Below, one piece after another: positions 45,233 to 63,644 of a DNA stretch of 64,000 nucleotides (the first letter of the stretch is position 1; each line of letters starts with the position of its first letter). A program made the translations under genes and the position numbers. Source of the DNA: Mycolicibacterium celeriflavum (lineage in GTDB: Bacteria > Actinomycetota > Actinomycetes > Mycobacteriales > Mycobacteriaceae); the NCBI RefSeq assembly GCF_010731795.1, contig NZ_AP022591.1, positions 930,001-994,000 on the forward strand. Reading direction: 5' to 3'. The notes beneath the pieces are model-generated. The model saw only the letters and a list, made by a program, of their open reading frames with translations. It was not told the origin of the DNA and made no database searches.

Positions 45233-45442
45233 CGCGCGGTCCACCATCCGCTGGTGCTCGGCCTCGTCGGTGACGGCGACGGCCTCGTCGATCAACAGCA
45301 CCGGGATGCCGTCGTCGATGCGGTATGCCCAGCGTAGCCGCGGGTTGTAGAGGTATTCCGGCTGATCGGGGTCGACGAGCAGCAGCGGTCCGCGGTCCTG
45401 CGGGCAGACCAGGATTTCGAGAAGTTTCGCGTCGAGCGCCAC
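45215..45442 (-). CDS. Trm112 family protein (Rv1684-like)
   Basis: 75 aa. The first lines LLEILVCPQDRGPLLLVD and AYRIDDGIPVLLIDEA are the Trm112/YcaR signature. Family members are small activating partners of methyltransferases and often bind zinc; only one cysteine remains here, so metal binding is doubtful. It starts six bases after the upstream secreted-protein stop, and its end overlaps the TetR gene by 18 bp on the other strand. Confidence 0.88.
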   Translation of the reverse strand: MALDAKLLEILVCPQDRGPLLLVDPDQPEYLYNPRLRWAYRIDDGIPVLLIDEAVAVTDEAEHQRMVDRASGEAR

Positions 45443-45448
45443 GGCGGA

Positions 45449-45997
45449 TCAGCCGGTAGGGGCGGTCATGCCCGGGATGACAGGCACCGGGCCGGCGACG
45501 GGTCCGTTGTCCACCACGGCCTGGGCAGCCCGCGCCTGCAGCTTGCGCTGATAGGCGATGGTCTCTTTGAGCGCTTCGACGAGCGGCGTCTGGTTCGGCC
45601 GGTGCTCGAGCGCGTCCGCCAGCGCCGCTGCGTTCGCGTTCGACGGGCGGTAACCCTGCTGGCGCAGCTTCACCGCGTCGTCGATCAGCTTGGAGATCTG
45701 ACCGCCGCCGTCGCCCTGCCGGTACTCCTCGTGGATGACGGAGAGCACCTGGTCGGCGTTCACCTTGGGCGCAGCCGCCTCGTCGTCGTTTTTGCAATCC
45801 TCGCCGGTGCAGGGCGTCACCGGCCCCTCGGCTTGAGGCTCAGGGGCTTCGGTTTCGACGGTCGGCTCCGCGGGCTGCGCCATCGCAGTGGGCAGTGCGA
45901 CACCGGTCAGCAGGCCGGCGGCCAGCACGCCGCTGGCGATGGTGCCCAGGAAGAGGCGACGCCCGACGCCGGGATGTGTACCGGTTCGCGATGTCAT
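45449..45997 (-). CDS. secreted protein, unknown function
   Basis: 182 aa from ATG 45997, with GGAGG four bases upstream; the TTG one codon earlier is too close. A twin-Arg-containing N-terminus (GRRLFLGTIASGVL) leads a signal peptide ending near AMA-QPAE; Sec or Tat export is possible. The mature part has an acidic Pro/Glu-rich linker, two cysteines (TPCTGEDCKND) and a helical region (NADQVLSVIHEEYRQGDGGG). No function is recognised. It lies between the lipase/ligase fusion and Trm112. Confidence 0.72.
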   Translation of the reverse strand: MTSRTGTHPGVGRRLFLGTIASGVLAAGLLTGVALPTAMAQPAEPTVETEAPEPQAEGPVTPCTGEDCKNDDEAAAPKVNADQVLSVIHEEYRQGDGGGQISKLIDDAVKLRQQGYRPSNANAAALADALEHRPNQTPLVEALKETIAYQRKLQARAAQAVVDNGPVAGPVPVIPGMTAPTG

Positions 45998-46088
45998 CAA
46001 TCCTCCAGCTCGGTGGCGCGGCTGCCCGGGTCCGGCGACCTGCCGCCAGCGGGAGCCTAACAGCGCCCGGTTGCCGCGGCAGGTCGTG

Positions 46089-49052
46089 CTATTGGCCTTC
46101 GGCGAGCTCGGCGCGCACCGCGACGGTCAACCGCTTGTACCGATTCGTATCGGGGTCCAGATACCAGGCGTTACGCGACGGTTTCGGAATGCCTTCCGCG
46201 CGCAGCGGGCTGACCAGCGGTCGGTACGACGCGCTGAACGCCATCTTCGGCACAACGTGAACGATGTCGGGCGGGTCGCCCACCGGCAGATCGGCCAGCG
46301 CCTCGGACAGGTCCGCGGAGGGGATGCTGCCGCCCGGGCACAGGGCCAGCGCGGTGACCGCGAGCTGGCGGTCCTTGGTCTGAACCCCGTAGGTGACGGC
46401 GAGGTCGACCGCCCCGAGGCAGCCGACGGCGTCGTTGACGGTCGATGCGAACACGCATCCACGCCCGGTGTGGATGACCGCGCCGCGGTTGTCGACAAGC
46501 CAGTAGTCGCCGTCGGTGTCGCGGCGGAACAGGTACTCCGTGGCCACCCAGGTGTCCGCGGGCGCGAAGACACCGCGTTTCACCGGCGCCGTCGGATCGA
46601 CCGGGCCCCGCGGTCGCGCGATCAGCACGCCGACCTCGTTGGCCTCGGCCCGGCGTACGAACCCGCGCTCGTCCTCCAGGATCAGATCGTCTTCGGGGTC
46701 GTAGGCCGCCAGCTCGAGATCGCGTCCACCCGGTAGCGGACGGCCCTTGCTGCCGATCTTCGCACCGGAGACGTTGGCGAGCACGGCTTGTCCGTCGGTG
46801 GTGGCGAAGAACTCGACGACGTGCGCAGGTTTGAAGATGTCCACCACACGCTTCCACAGCCCGGTCGGCATGCCAGAACCGATGAACAGCCGCACCGGGT
46901 GGCTGCCGTGCAGCGAGAACGACGGATCGTCGATGACCTCGCGCAGCATCGCCCACGTGTAGGTCACCACCGTGACCCCGTACTGGCGAATCTCCTTGAG
47001 GAACCGATCGGGCTGCAACCCGCGGGACAGGGCGATCCGCGAGCCACCGACGGTGGCACCACCCAGCGCGACCAGCAGCCCGGACTGATGGTGCAGCGAG
47101 GTCAGGCAGTAGACGGTGTCGCTGCGACTGAGATTGGCCGCCGACGCGGTGCCGAACGCCGAGATCGCCCAGCGCGCGTTGGTGATCTGCCTGGCGACAA
47201 GTTCGCCGCCGATCGAACTGAAGCCGACGAACGCAAGGTCCCGCGCGAGGCCCGGATTCGGTCGGTACCAGCCGGGCAGATCGACCGCGTCCGGGTCGAT
47301 CTTCTCCATGTCGATGACGTCGGCGTCTCCGGGGACATCCAGGTCGCGGGACTCGCCGCCGCCGAGCACCAGCACGCGCATGTCGAGTTGCCGGGCGGCG
47401 TCCAGGTTGCTCGGATCGGCGATGATGTCCGACACCGAGCCGAGCCGCGCAGCGGTGGGCAGGTCGACGTCAGGCGGCATCAGCACCGCGACCGCACCGA
47501 GCCGCGACAGCGCCGCGATCGCCACCAGCGCGCTGGGGCGGGTCTCCATCAGCACACCGACGTGCGCACCCTGGCGCACCCCGACCTCGATGAGACCGCG
47601 GACGACGTTGTTGATGCGGCGGTCCACGGCTTCGTACGTGTGGACCCGGCCGTCGAACAGCAGGCAGTCGCCGCCAGGGAGGTCCCGCGCCTGCTCGGAC
47701 AGGATCCGGCCGAACGAGATGCGGGTGTGCTCGTTGATCTGGCCGAGCCGGGCCAGGCGCGGCAGTGTCCTGGCCGTCTCGACAGCCAACGCGCGGGCGG
47801 ACTTGTTGGCGGACACGACCGCATCGGCCGCCGAGCGGGCGAGGCTCCATGCCATCTCGGTGGCGGCGGCGGTGCTGTGTGCGATCCGCGAGCTGAACGA
47901 AACACCCGTCTCGTTGGGTTCGGCCTGCTGCAGCGCCATCGCGTTGACGCCCTCGGGCCGGTCGCCTGCGCCGTCGAGCCACTTGACCCACTGTGCGACG
48001 GTCGGCCATGTCTGGCTGGCCGCCTTTGACCCGACGACGAGCCCGAAGTGTCCTGCGCGGATGAGGAATTCGTACACATCGGCCCTGGGGGCGGCGCGTT
48101 TGATGCCGCGCACCGAGGCGGGTTGGCCGATGTCGTCGACCTCGCCGATCACCGCAAGCACGGGACAATCGATATCGGAGAGCGTGACCAGGTCACCATG
48201 GATGGAGAAGCCGCCACTCATCATCCGGTTGTGCGCGATGAACTGTTTGAGCAGTTCGGCGATGGCGGGTCCGGACCAGGCGATCCAGCCTTCGGAGGCC
48301 AGGAAGCGACGCTGCTGCTCGCGCGGCAGCAACGCCTCCCGGTCGTGCAGCTGGCGCAGGAAGTCGATACGCGACTGCGCTGTCTTGATCGGGTCGAGCA
48401 TCTGAAAGCCCGTACGCGCGAGCCACCCCGGGATGTCGATCCGGCTGAACACGTGATCGGCCATGAAGTCGGCGGCCGCGGGCGCGATGCTGGCGGGCAT
48501 GTTCATCGGCAGCGCGGCCAGGGTGTCGACCGGTGCGCCGAACGCGATGATGCTCGCGAGGTCCTTGGACCTGCGATAGGCGCCGGCCTGGTAGGCGAAC
48601 ATTCCGCCCTGCGAGTAGCCGGCGAGGTGCACGTCGCGGCCCGTCAGCTCTTTGACGGTGTCGATGGCCTCGCTGAGCGCGACCACGTGGTCGGCGAGCG
48701 TGCGCTCCATACCGCCCTCGACCTTGTCTGGTGCGCCGAAGTCGATGACCCACGGATCGATGCCCGCCTTGTGCAGGATGCCCACGGCACCGTCGTCACG
48801 GGTGACGTCCCACATGTCGGCCGACATCATCATCGGATGGACCATCAGCACGGGTGGTCCGGGCGGTTTGGCGCCGGGCCTTGTGTCGGGCGGGAAGTAG
48901 CGCCGCAGCCGGTACATCGGGACGCTCTGGATGATCTGGAACGGCGAGGCCACGGCACCGGTCTCCAGTCCGCCGTAGCGCAGCACCTCCAGCCCGTTCT
49001 GGGCGGTGGCCACCAACCGCCCGACCGGCCTGGTTATCGCCGACAGATCCAC
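46089..49052 (-). CDS. bifunctional alpha/beta-hydrolase plus acyl-CoA-synthetase-like protein (Rv1683-like)
   Basis: 987 aa from GTG 49052, with GGGGAG about eight bases upstream. The N-terminal half (about 1-365) is a PHB-synthase/lipase-type alpha/beta hydrolase with nucleophile S147 in GYSQGG and a likely VHPMMMSADMWD oxyanion region. The C-terminal half (about 440-987) is an acyl-CoA-ligase-type domain (HTYEAVDRRINNVVRGL, YCLTSLHHQSGLL). The usual phosphate loop is replaced by FVGFSSIGGELVARQ, so adenylation is doubtful. Rv1683 has the same fusion and is linked to triacylglycerol metabolism. Confidence 0.9.
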   Translation of the reverse strand: MDLSAITRPVGRLVATAQNGLEVLRYGGLETGAVASPFQIIQSVPMYRLRRYFPPDTRPGAKPPGPPVLMVHPMMMSADMWDVTRDDGAVGILHKAGIDPWVIDFGAPDKVEGGMERTLADHVVALSEAIDTVKELTGRDVHLAGYSQGGMFAYQAGAYRRSKDLASIIAFGAPVDTLAALPMNMPASIAPAAADFMADHVFSRIDIPGWLARTGFQMLDPIKTAQSRIDFLRQLHDREALLPREQQRRFLASEGWIAWSGPAIAELLKQFIAHNRMMSGGFSIHGDLVTLSDIDCPVLAVIGEVDDIGQPASVRGIKRAAPRADVYEFLIRAGHFGLVVGSKAASQTWPTVAQWVKWLDGAGDRPEGVNAMALQQAEPNETGVSFSSRIAHSTAAATEMAWSLARSAADAVVSANKSARALAVETARTLPRLARLGQINEHTRISFGRILSEQARDLPGGDCLLFDGRVHTYEAVDRRINNVVRGLIEVGVRQGAHVGVLMETRPSALVAIAALSRLGAVAVLMPPDVDLPTAARLGSVSDIIADPSNLDAARQLDMRVLVLGGGESRDLDVPGDADVIDMEKIDPDAVDLPGWYRPNPGLARDLAFVGFSSIGGELVARQITNARWAISAFGTASAANLSRSDTVYCLTSLHHQSGLLVALGGATVGGSRIALSRGLQPDRFLKEIRQYGVTVVTYTWAMLREVIDDPSFSLHGSHPVRLFIGSGMPTGLWKRVVDIFKPAHVVEFFATTDGQAVLANVSGAKIGSKGRPLPGGRDLELAAYDPEDDLILEDERGFVRRAEANEVGVLIARPRGPVDPTAPVKRGVFAPADTWVATEYLFRRDTDGDYWLVDNRGAVIHTGRGCVFASTVNDAVGCLGAVDLAVTYGVQTKDRQLAVTALALCPGGSIPSADLSEALADLPVGDPPDIVHVVPKMAFSASYRPLVSPLRAEGIPKPSRNAWYLDPDTNRYKRLTVAVRAELAEGQ

Positions 49053-49152
49053 ACCGCACGCTCCCCTTCAAGCCGATGCCGCTACGCGCGTTTGCCGACG
49101 TCATCATGGCACAGCGCCGGGTCTGAGAGGGGCGACCTATCATCGGCGGCTG

Positions 49153-50901
49153 ATGGCGAATCTGATCAACGTCGAGCGCGCGACGGTCGGCTACGGCACC
49201 CGGACGCTTCTGGATGCGGTCAGCCTGGGGATCGACGACGGCGACGCGATCGGTGTCGTCGGGCGCAACGGCGACGGCAAGACCACGTTGCTGCAGATCT
49301 TGACGCTCACCCGCGAGCCGGATTCCGGCCGGGTCACTCACACGTCCGGGTTATCCGTGGGCTATCTGCGGCAGAGCGACGACTTCGCCGCCGACGCCAC
49401 TGTGCGCGACGTCATCGTCGGCGGCCGGGCCGACCACGTCTGGGCCGCCGAACCCGACACCCGCGACGTCGTCTCCCACCTGTTGGCCGACGTCGCGCTC
49501 GACACTGCGGTCGGTCGACTGTCCGGCGGTGAGCGGCGCCGGGTGGCGTTGTCGGCGGTACTGATCGCCGGGCACGACGTGCTCGTACTCGACGAGCCGA
49601 CCAACCATCTCGACGTCGAGGTGATCGGCTGGCTGGCCTCGCACTTGAACCGACGCAGGGCCAAGGCGCTGGTGGTGGTCAGTCACGACCGCTGGTTCCT
49701 CGATGCGGTGTGCACCAGGACGTGGGAGGTACACGACGGTGTGGTGGACGGGTATGACGGCGGCTATGCGGCATACGTGCTCGCGCGGGCGGAGCGGATG
49801 CGGTTGGCGGCCGGCGCCGAGGCCCGTCGGCAGAACCTGATGCGCAAGGAACTGGCGTGGCTGCGTCGCGGCCCGCCGGCGCGGACATCGAAACCGAAGT
49901 TTCGGATCCAGGCCGCCAACGAACTGATCGCCAACGAGCCGCCGCCGCGTGATTCCCTTGTGTTGCAACGCTTTGCGACAACACGTCTGGGCAAGGACGT
50001 CTTCGATCTGCACCGGGTACGGCTGGAGGTCGGTCCGAATGTGGTGCTGGACCGCGTCGACTGGTCCATCGGGCCCGGCGCACGCATCGGACTGGTCGGC
50101 GTCAACGGCAGCGGCAAGACGTCCATACTGCGACTTCTGGCGGGTGAGTTGGCTCCCTCGACGGGCACCATCAAGCGTGGCGCCACGCTGAAGATCGGCT
50201 ACCTGAGCCAGACGGTGGCTGAAGTAGACGGGGCGCAACGGGTGATCGATGCCGTCGAAAACCGCCGTCGCATCGCTGAATTGGCGGGCGGGCGAGAGGT
50301 CAGCGCCGACACGTTGCTGAAGGATTTCGGATTCACAGGCGACAAGCTGACCGCACGGGTGGCGGAGTTGTCCGGCGGTGAACGGCGCCGGCTGCAGTTT
50401 CTGCGGCTGCTGCTCGACGAACCGAATGTGTTGCTGCTCGATGAGCCGACCAACGATCTCGACATCGACACGCTGACCGTCATAGAGGACTACCTGGACG
50501 GCTGGCCGGGCACGCTGATCGTCGTCACCCACGACCGCTATTTCCTCGAACGGGTCTCCGACGTCACCTATGCGCTCACCGGCGGCGGGCGCTGCGACTT
50601 GCTACCGGGCGGAGTTGAGCAGTACCTCGCTCAACGAGCGGCCGCGGAGCCGCCGTCGCCGGCGGCGCCGACGCGTGCCTCGGAGTCGGCTTCCGCGCGC
50701 GAGCGTCGCACCAGCAAGGAGATGGCGCGGATCGAGGGTCAACTGTCCAAGCTCGATGACCGGATCGCGGCGCTGCACGAGTCGATGGCCGACGCGGCCG
50801 CCGACCATGTCCGCGTTGGTGAGCTCAACACCGAGCTTCAGGAGCTGCTGGTGCGCAAGGAATCTCTCGAAGAAGCGTGGTTGGCCGCGGCCGACGGTTA
50901 G
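49153..50901 (+). CDS. ABC-F family ATPase
   Basis: 582 aa from ATG 49153 (MANLINVE); an earlier in-frame start lies in the divergent gene. Two ABC cassettes: Walker A GRNGDGKTT at residues 37-45 and GVNGSGKTS near 316, signatures LSGGERRRVAL and LSGGERRRLQF, Walker B LDEPTNHLD and LDEPTNDLD with both catalytic glutamates. No membrane part, so it acts on ribosomes in translation or antibiotic protection and is not a transporter. It ends with a coiled-coil arm. From memory, M. tuberculosis carries this gene split (Rv1668c/Rv1667c); here it is whole. Confidence 0.9.
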   Translation: MANLINVERATVGYGTRTLLDAVSLGIDDGDAIGVVGRNGDGKTTLLQILTLTREPDSGRVTHTSGLSVGYLRQSDDFAADATVRDVIVGGRADHVWAAEPDTRDVVSHLLADVALDTAVGRLSGGERRRVALSAVLIAGHDVLVLDEPTNHLDVEVIGWLASHLNRRRAKALVVVSHDRWFLDAVCTRTWEVHDGVVDGYDGGYAAYVLARAERMRLAAGAEARRQNLMRKELAWLRRGPPARTSKPKFRIQAANELIANEPPPRDSLVLQRFATTRLGKDVFDLHRVRLEVGPNVVLDRVDWSIGPGARIGLVGVNGSGKTSILRLLAGELAPSTGTIKRGATLKIGYLSQTVAEVDGAQRVIDAVENRRRIAELAGGREVSADTLLKDFGFTGDKLTARVAELSGGERRRLQFLRLLLDEPNVLLLDEPTNDLDIDTLTVIEDYLDGWPGTLIVVTHDRYFLERVSDVTYALTGGGRCDLLPGGVEQYLAQRAAAEPPSPAAPTRASESASARERRTSKEMARIEGQLSKLDDRIAALHESMADAAADHVRVGELNTELQELLVRKESLEEAWLAAADG

Positions 50902-50949
50902 GGACGAGGTTGCGGATCAACACCCTCACAACGAGAAAGGATCGGCATC

Positions 50950-51402
50950 GTGGCTGATATATCCGCGTTCACCGAACTGATTCCGGACGACCACGGACTG
51001 TGCGTGCTGAACACGCTGCGGCGTGACGGCAGTATCCAGTCGTCCGTGGTCAACGCCGGAGTCCTTCCCCACCCGGTCACCGGCCGGCCGGTGGTCGGTC
51101 TCGTCGCGATCGGCGGCTCCCGCAAGCTGCACAATCTACGTGCCGACGCCAGAACGACAATCGTCGCGCGCGCCGGTTGGCAATGGGCGAGCGTGGAGGG
51201 GCGCGCCGAGCTCATCGGACCCGACGACTCGCATCCCGATGTCGACCGTGAAGGCTTGACAGCCCTGTTACGCAACGTCTTCCAAGCCGCCGGCGGAACC
51301 CATGACGACTGGGACACCTATGACAGGGTGATGGCAGAGGAAAGGCGAACCGCCGTCCTGATCGCGCCTGAGCGCATCTACACCAATCCCGAGCCCGGGT
51401 AG
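50950..51402 (+). CDS. F420-dependent/PPOX-class oxidoreductase
   Basis: 150 aa from GTG 50950, with AAAGGA about nine bases upstream. Split-barrel flavin/deazaflavin fold: HGLCVLNTLRRDGSIQSSVVNAG at the start, RKLHNLRADARTTIVAR in the middle and WASVEGRAELIGPDD after it, as in the FDOR-B group that uses F420H2 or FMN. The substrate is unknown. It is downstream of the ABC-F gene by 48 bp and convergent with a TetR gene. Confidence 0.82.
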   Translation: MADISAFTELIPDDHGLCVLNTLRRDGSIQSSVVNAGVLPHPVTGRPVVGLVAIGGSRKLHNLRADARTTIVARAGWQWASVEGRAELIGPDDSHPDVDREGLTALLRNVFQAAGGTHDDWDTYDRVMAEERRTAVLIAPERIYTNPEPG

Positions 51403-51415
51403 TGAGCCACGCAGA

Positions 51416-52024
51416 TCAACGCCGCCGGCCGGTCGGCTCCAGATCAGCGAGGTGAGTTCGCAGCAGATCGAGAAGGGCCCTGGGCCGCAGATCTTTTGAA
51501 TCGACGGTCAGCGCGTGCAGCGCAAGGCCATCGACAAGCGCGTGGAGCCGGTCGGCTTCGTAGTCGAGGTCGACGTCGTCGCGGATGAGCTTGGCGTGTT
51601 GAAGCACCGCCAGGACACCTCGGCAGGCATCGGCGACCGCGTGCTGCGCATCGAGAGCCACCCGGCGCAACGATGGATCCGACGGGCTCTCTGTGACCAC
51701 CGCCATGTTGACCGCCATCTCCACGCGCCGGTGGTCGTCGAGCGGCATCATCTCGGCGAGCACCGCTTCCGCGAGCTTGCGAGGGTCCTGCAACGCAAAG
51801 TGCTTCTGCACCCGCTCACGGGCTTGCTCGTGCACCAACGCCATTGAGTACTGCAGCAACTCGGCCTTTGTCGAAAAAACGTGGCGCACCGACCCGACGG
51901 CAAGACCGGCTTCGGCGGCGACATCGCGGATCGACACGGCGGAGACGCCGTCACGGACCACGATGCGCCAGACCGCCTCGGCAATCTCACGGCGGCGGCC
52001 ATCGCGGTCGATCAGTTTTGGCAC
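51416..52024 (-). CDS. TetR family regulator
   Basis: 202 aa from GTG 52024. The HTH is at about residues 30-52 (VSIRDVAAEAGLAVGSVRHVF); the C-terminal domain is of the BetI-like TetR_C type (LDYEADRLHALVDGLALHAL). No Shine-Dalgarno; TAACAT (52036-52031) ends six bases before the GTG, suggesting a leaderless mRNA. Its likely target is the divergent membrane-protein gene at 52096, with the inverted repeat at 52035-52050 between them. Confidence 0.88.
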   Translation of the reverse strand: MPKLIDRDGRRREIAEAVWRIVVRDGVSAVSIRDVAAEAGLAVGSVRHVFSTKAELLQYSMALVHEQARERVQKHFALQDPRKLAEAVLAEMMPLDDHRRVEMAVNMAVVTESPSDPSLRRVALDAQHAVADACRGVLAVLQHAKLIRDDVDLDYEADRLHALVDGLALHALTVDSKDLRPRALLDLLRTHLADLEPTGRRR

Positions 52025-52034
52025 CCTAGCATGT

Positions 52035-52050
52035 TAGCACGCTTGTGCTA
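52035..52050. promoter_or_regulatory. inverted repeat, likely TetR operator
   Basis: TAGCAC-GCTT-GTGCTA has perfect 6-base arms. More half-sites stand around it: TAGCAT at 52027-52032 and GTGCTA at 52067-52072. The repeat overlaps the -10 region of the TetR gene (TAACAT 52036-52031), consistent with autorepression and control of the membrane-protein gene. Confidence 0.62.
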
Positions 52051-52095
52051 CGTTAGTGATACGGATGTGCTACCAAATATCAGGAAGTTGAGGAG

Positions 52096-57952
<5,857 letters not shown>

Positions 57953-57956
<4 letters not shown>

Positions 57957-58821
57957 GGGCGCACCACTTTCGTGCCCGTCCCTTCGTCGGTGAACAGTTC
58001 GACCAGCACACAGTGTTCGACCCGGCCGTCGATGACGTGTGCGCTCGGCACCCCGCCCGTGACGGCCCGTAGGCAGGCTTCCATCTTGGGCACCATGCCG
58101 GTTTCCAACGTCGGTAACAGTTGTGTCAGTGCGGCGGAGTCGATTTCGCTGACCAGTGAGTCGCGGTCCGGCCAGTTGGTGTATAGGCCCTCGACGTCGG
58201 TCAGCATGATCAGCTTCTCCGCGCCGAGACCCTCGGCCAACGCGGCGGCCGCGGTGTCGGCATTGATGTTGTGCACGACGCCGTCGACGTCGGGGGCGAT
58301 CGTCGAGACCACCGGGATGCGGCCCGCCCCGATCAGGTCGATCAACGTGCTCGGATCGACGCGTTCGACGTCGCCGACCAGGCCGATGTCGGTGGCCACG
58401 CCATCGACCATGACGTCGCGACGCACGGCGGTGAACAACTGCGCGTCCTCACCGGTGACGCCGACCGCGTAGGGCCCGTGCGCGTTGATCAGGTTCACCA
58501 GTTCCCGGCCGACCTGACCGAACAGCACCATCCGCGCGACGTCGAGCACTTCGGGGGTCGTGACGCGGAACCCGCCCTTGAAATCGCCCTGGATGCCCAG
58601 TCTCGTGAGCATCGCGCTGATCTGCGGTCCGCCGCCGTGCACCACGACGGGGTGGATGCCGCAGTTGCGCAGGAACACCATGTCGGCGGCGAACGCGGTT
58701 TTGAGCACGTCGTCGGTCATCGCGTTGCCGCCGTACTTGATGACGACGATCTTGTTGTGCATCTGCTTGAGCCACGGCAGCGCCGCCGCCAACACCTGCG
58801 CCTTGAGCGGGGTTTCGACGG

Positions 58822-58825
<4 letters not shown>
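57953..58825 (-). CDS. argB: acetylglutamate kinase
   Basis: 290 aa. Amino-acid-kinase fold: [10 protein letters not shown] near residue 27 (ATP phosphate binding), [10 protein letters not shown] near 60 and the arginine-feedback-type N-terminal helix ([14 protein letters not shown]). It phosphorylates N-acetylglutamate and is the usual arginine-inhibited step. Overlaps argJ and argD by four bases each. Confidence 0.97.
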
Positions 58826-61127
<2,302 letters not shown>

Positions 61128-61145
61128 ACCCATTACCTGGGCGCT

Positions 61146-63643
61146 TTATCGGCGCTGCTCGGCGCCCACTCTGTCCGCCGCGGCTTGTACGGCCGCTTCG
61201 CGGGCGACACTGGCTTCATCTTCAGTCAGCGTGCGATCGGCGGCACGGAACCGAAGCGCGAATGCGAGCGATTTGCGGCCCTCGCCGACCTGGGGTCCGG
61301 TGTAGACGTCGAACAACCGCACGTCCTCGAGCAGCGGCCCCGCGCCGGCGCGGACGGCGTCGACCACGCTGGCCGCCGCCACGTCCTCCCCGACGATGAG
61401 GCTGATGTCCTGGAACACGGCGGGAAACGGCGACACCGACGGGGCGGGAAGCCGCTCGACGATCGGAACGGCGTCCAGATTCAGTTCGAGGGCGCAGGTC
61501 CGCTTGGGCAGCCCCGAGCGCTCGACGACCGCGGGATGCAGTTCACCGGCGTGGCCGACGACGATTCCGGTCTCCCGGTCGCCCAGCACCACCTCGGCGC
61601 ACCGGCCGGGGTGCCACGGCAGGTGCTGCGCCGAGCGCAAGCGCAGATCGACACCAGCTGCGCGGGCGATGATCTGGACCGCCTCGAAAGCATCACTGGC
61701 GTCCACTTGGCGGCCGGGCCCCCACGGTCCCGCGGGCTCGCGCTGCCCCGCCAGCACGACGCCGACGTGCTGGGGCTGTCTGGGCAGCGACGCGTCGAGT
61801 GCCGCGATCTCGTCGGCTTTGGGCCGCCGGTCGGTGGGAATCCGGTCGACGGCGCGGTTCTCCGGCGTGGGCTCGACGACCTGTTGGATCGCGAACAGTG
61901 CCACGTCATGGGTACCGCGAGACTCGTTGCGGCTCAGAGCCTCCAGCAGACCCGGTAGAAGCGTGGTCGCCAGCTGCGGCCGGTCGGACTCCAGCGGGTT
62001 GAGTACATCGGTCGTCGCCCTACGGGGGTCGTCCGCCGGCAGGCCCCAGTCGTCGAACACGCCTGCGGGCAGAAACGGCGTGGGCAAGACCTCCACGTAA
62101 CCATTGAGGCCCAACGCTTTTCCTATCGCGCGTCGACGCTTCTGCAGCGGCGTCAGGCCGCGGCCGGCCGGCGCCTTCGGCAACTCCGAGGGGATGGACT
62201 CCAGGTCTTCCAGGCGCAGCACCTCTTCGACGAGGTCGGCGGGCTGGCGCAGGTCGGGTCGCCAACTCGGCGGGGTGGCGGTCAGTTGGCCGTCGGCGAC
62301 AGTGACGTGTGCGCCGATCTGGGTGAGCCGCCGTTGCGCGATGCCCGAGGGGTAGCCGACGCCGGCGGTGCGGTCGGGCAGGTCGATCGCCATGCTCACC
62401 GGCGGGAGTGACCAGTCTTCCCGTGGCGGCTCGCCGCGCCAGTCGGTCAAATTGGGCTGCACTGTGCCACCGGCTATTTCGGCCAGCAGCGCAGCGCAGC
62501 GGTCCAGCGCGGCGACCGAGATCGCGGGGTCGACGGTGCGTTCGTATCGCCGACCCGCCTCGCTGTAGAGGTGCAGCCTCCGTTGGGTGCGCGATACCGC
62601 GGCCGGGTCCCAGACCGCGGCCTCGAGCAGCACGTCGGTGGTGCTCTCGCGCACCTCGGTGGTGCCTGCGCCCATCACGCCGCCTATCGCGGCGGTGGCG
62701 ACGTCGTCGACGATCAGCACATCGGCCGGGTCGAGACGGCGTTCGACGTCATCGAGGGTGACCACCGTCTCCCCTGGCTCGGCGAATCGCACGCGGAAGC
62801 CGCCCGAGATCAGAGCGCGATCGTGGGCATGCATCGGATGGCCGAGCTCGAGCATCACGTAGTTGGTCACGTCGACGGCGGGCGAGATGGCCCGGATGCC
62901 GGACAGCAGCAGGCGTCGCTGCAGCCACCACGGCGAGACGGCGGCCGGATCGACACCGGTCACGGGGCGCAGCCCGAAGCGCAGCACGCCGGTGCCCGGT
63001 TCGACGGCGAGCGACAGCGCCTCTCCGTCGGCCGGCAGCGGCACCACATCGGCAGGGTCGACGAAGTCGAGATCGTAGGCGGCGGCGATCTCGCGGGCCA
63101 TGCCGCGTACCGACAGGCAGTAGCCGCGGTCGGGCGTGATCGCCAGGTGAAACACGACGTCGTCGAGACCGAGCACGTCCGCGGCGGGGCTGCCGGGCTC
63201 CGCGGTGCCCGGTGGCAGCACCAGGATGCCGGAATGGTCGGTGCCCAAATGCAGTTCGGCCGTCGAACAGATCATGCCGTCGGAGATGCGGCCGTAGGTC
63301 TTGCGGCTGGCGATCGTGAAGTCGCCCGGGAGCACAGCGCCGGGCAGTGCCACCACGACCAGATCGCCGGCAACGAAATTGGTTGCCCCGCAGACGATGT
63401 CGCGCAGCTCGGGTTCACCCAAGTCCACCTTGACCGCCCGGATGGGCTTCTTGAACTCGGTGAGCTCCTCGATCTCGGCGACCCGTCCGACCGTGAGCGG
63501 TCCGGCGACCGGTCCGACCGGGATGACCTCCTCGACCTCATGACCGATGCGGATCAACGTCTGCTCGAGTTCGTCCGGCGCCACGTCCCAACCCGGGGCA
63601 CCCGCCGCAACGACGTCGCGCAGCCAGCTGTACGGCAGCCGCA

Positions 63644-63644
<1 letters not shown>
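61146..63644 (-). CDS. pheT: phenylalanyl-tRNA synthetase beta subunit
   Basis: 832 aa. Domains in order: a tRNA-binding OB domain (about 45-155), B3/B4 editing domain (about 210-365), B5 (about 410-480), a class II-like core and a C-terminal FDX anticodon-binding domain (about 738-830, [18 protein letters not shown]). With PheS it forms the alpha2-beta2 enzyme charging tRNA-Phe. The ATG overlaps the pheS stop by one base. Confidence 0.97.
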
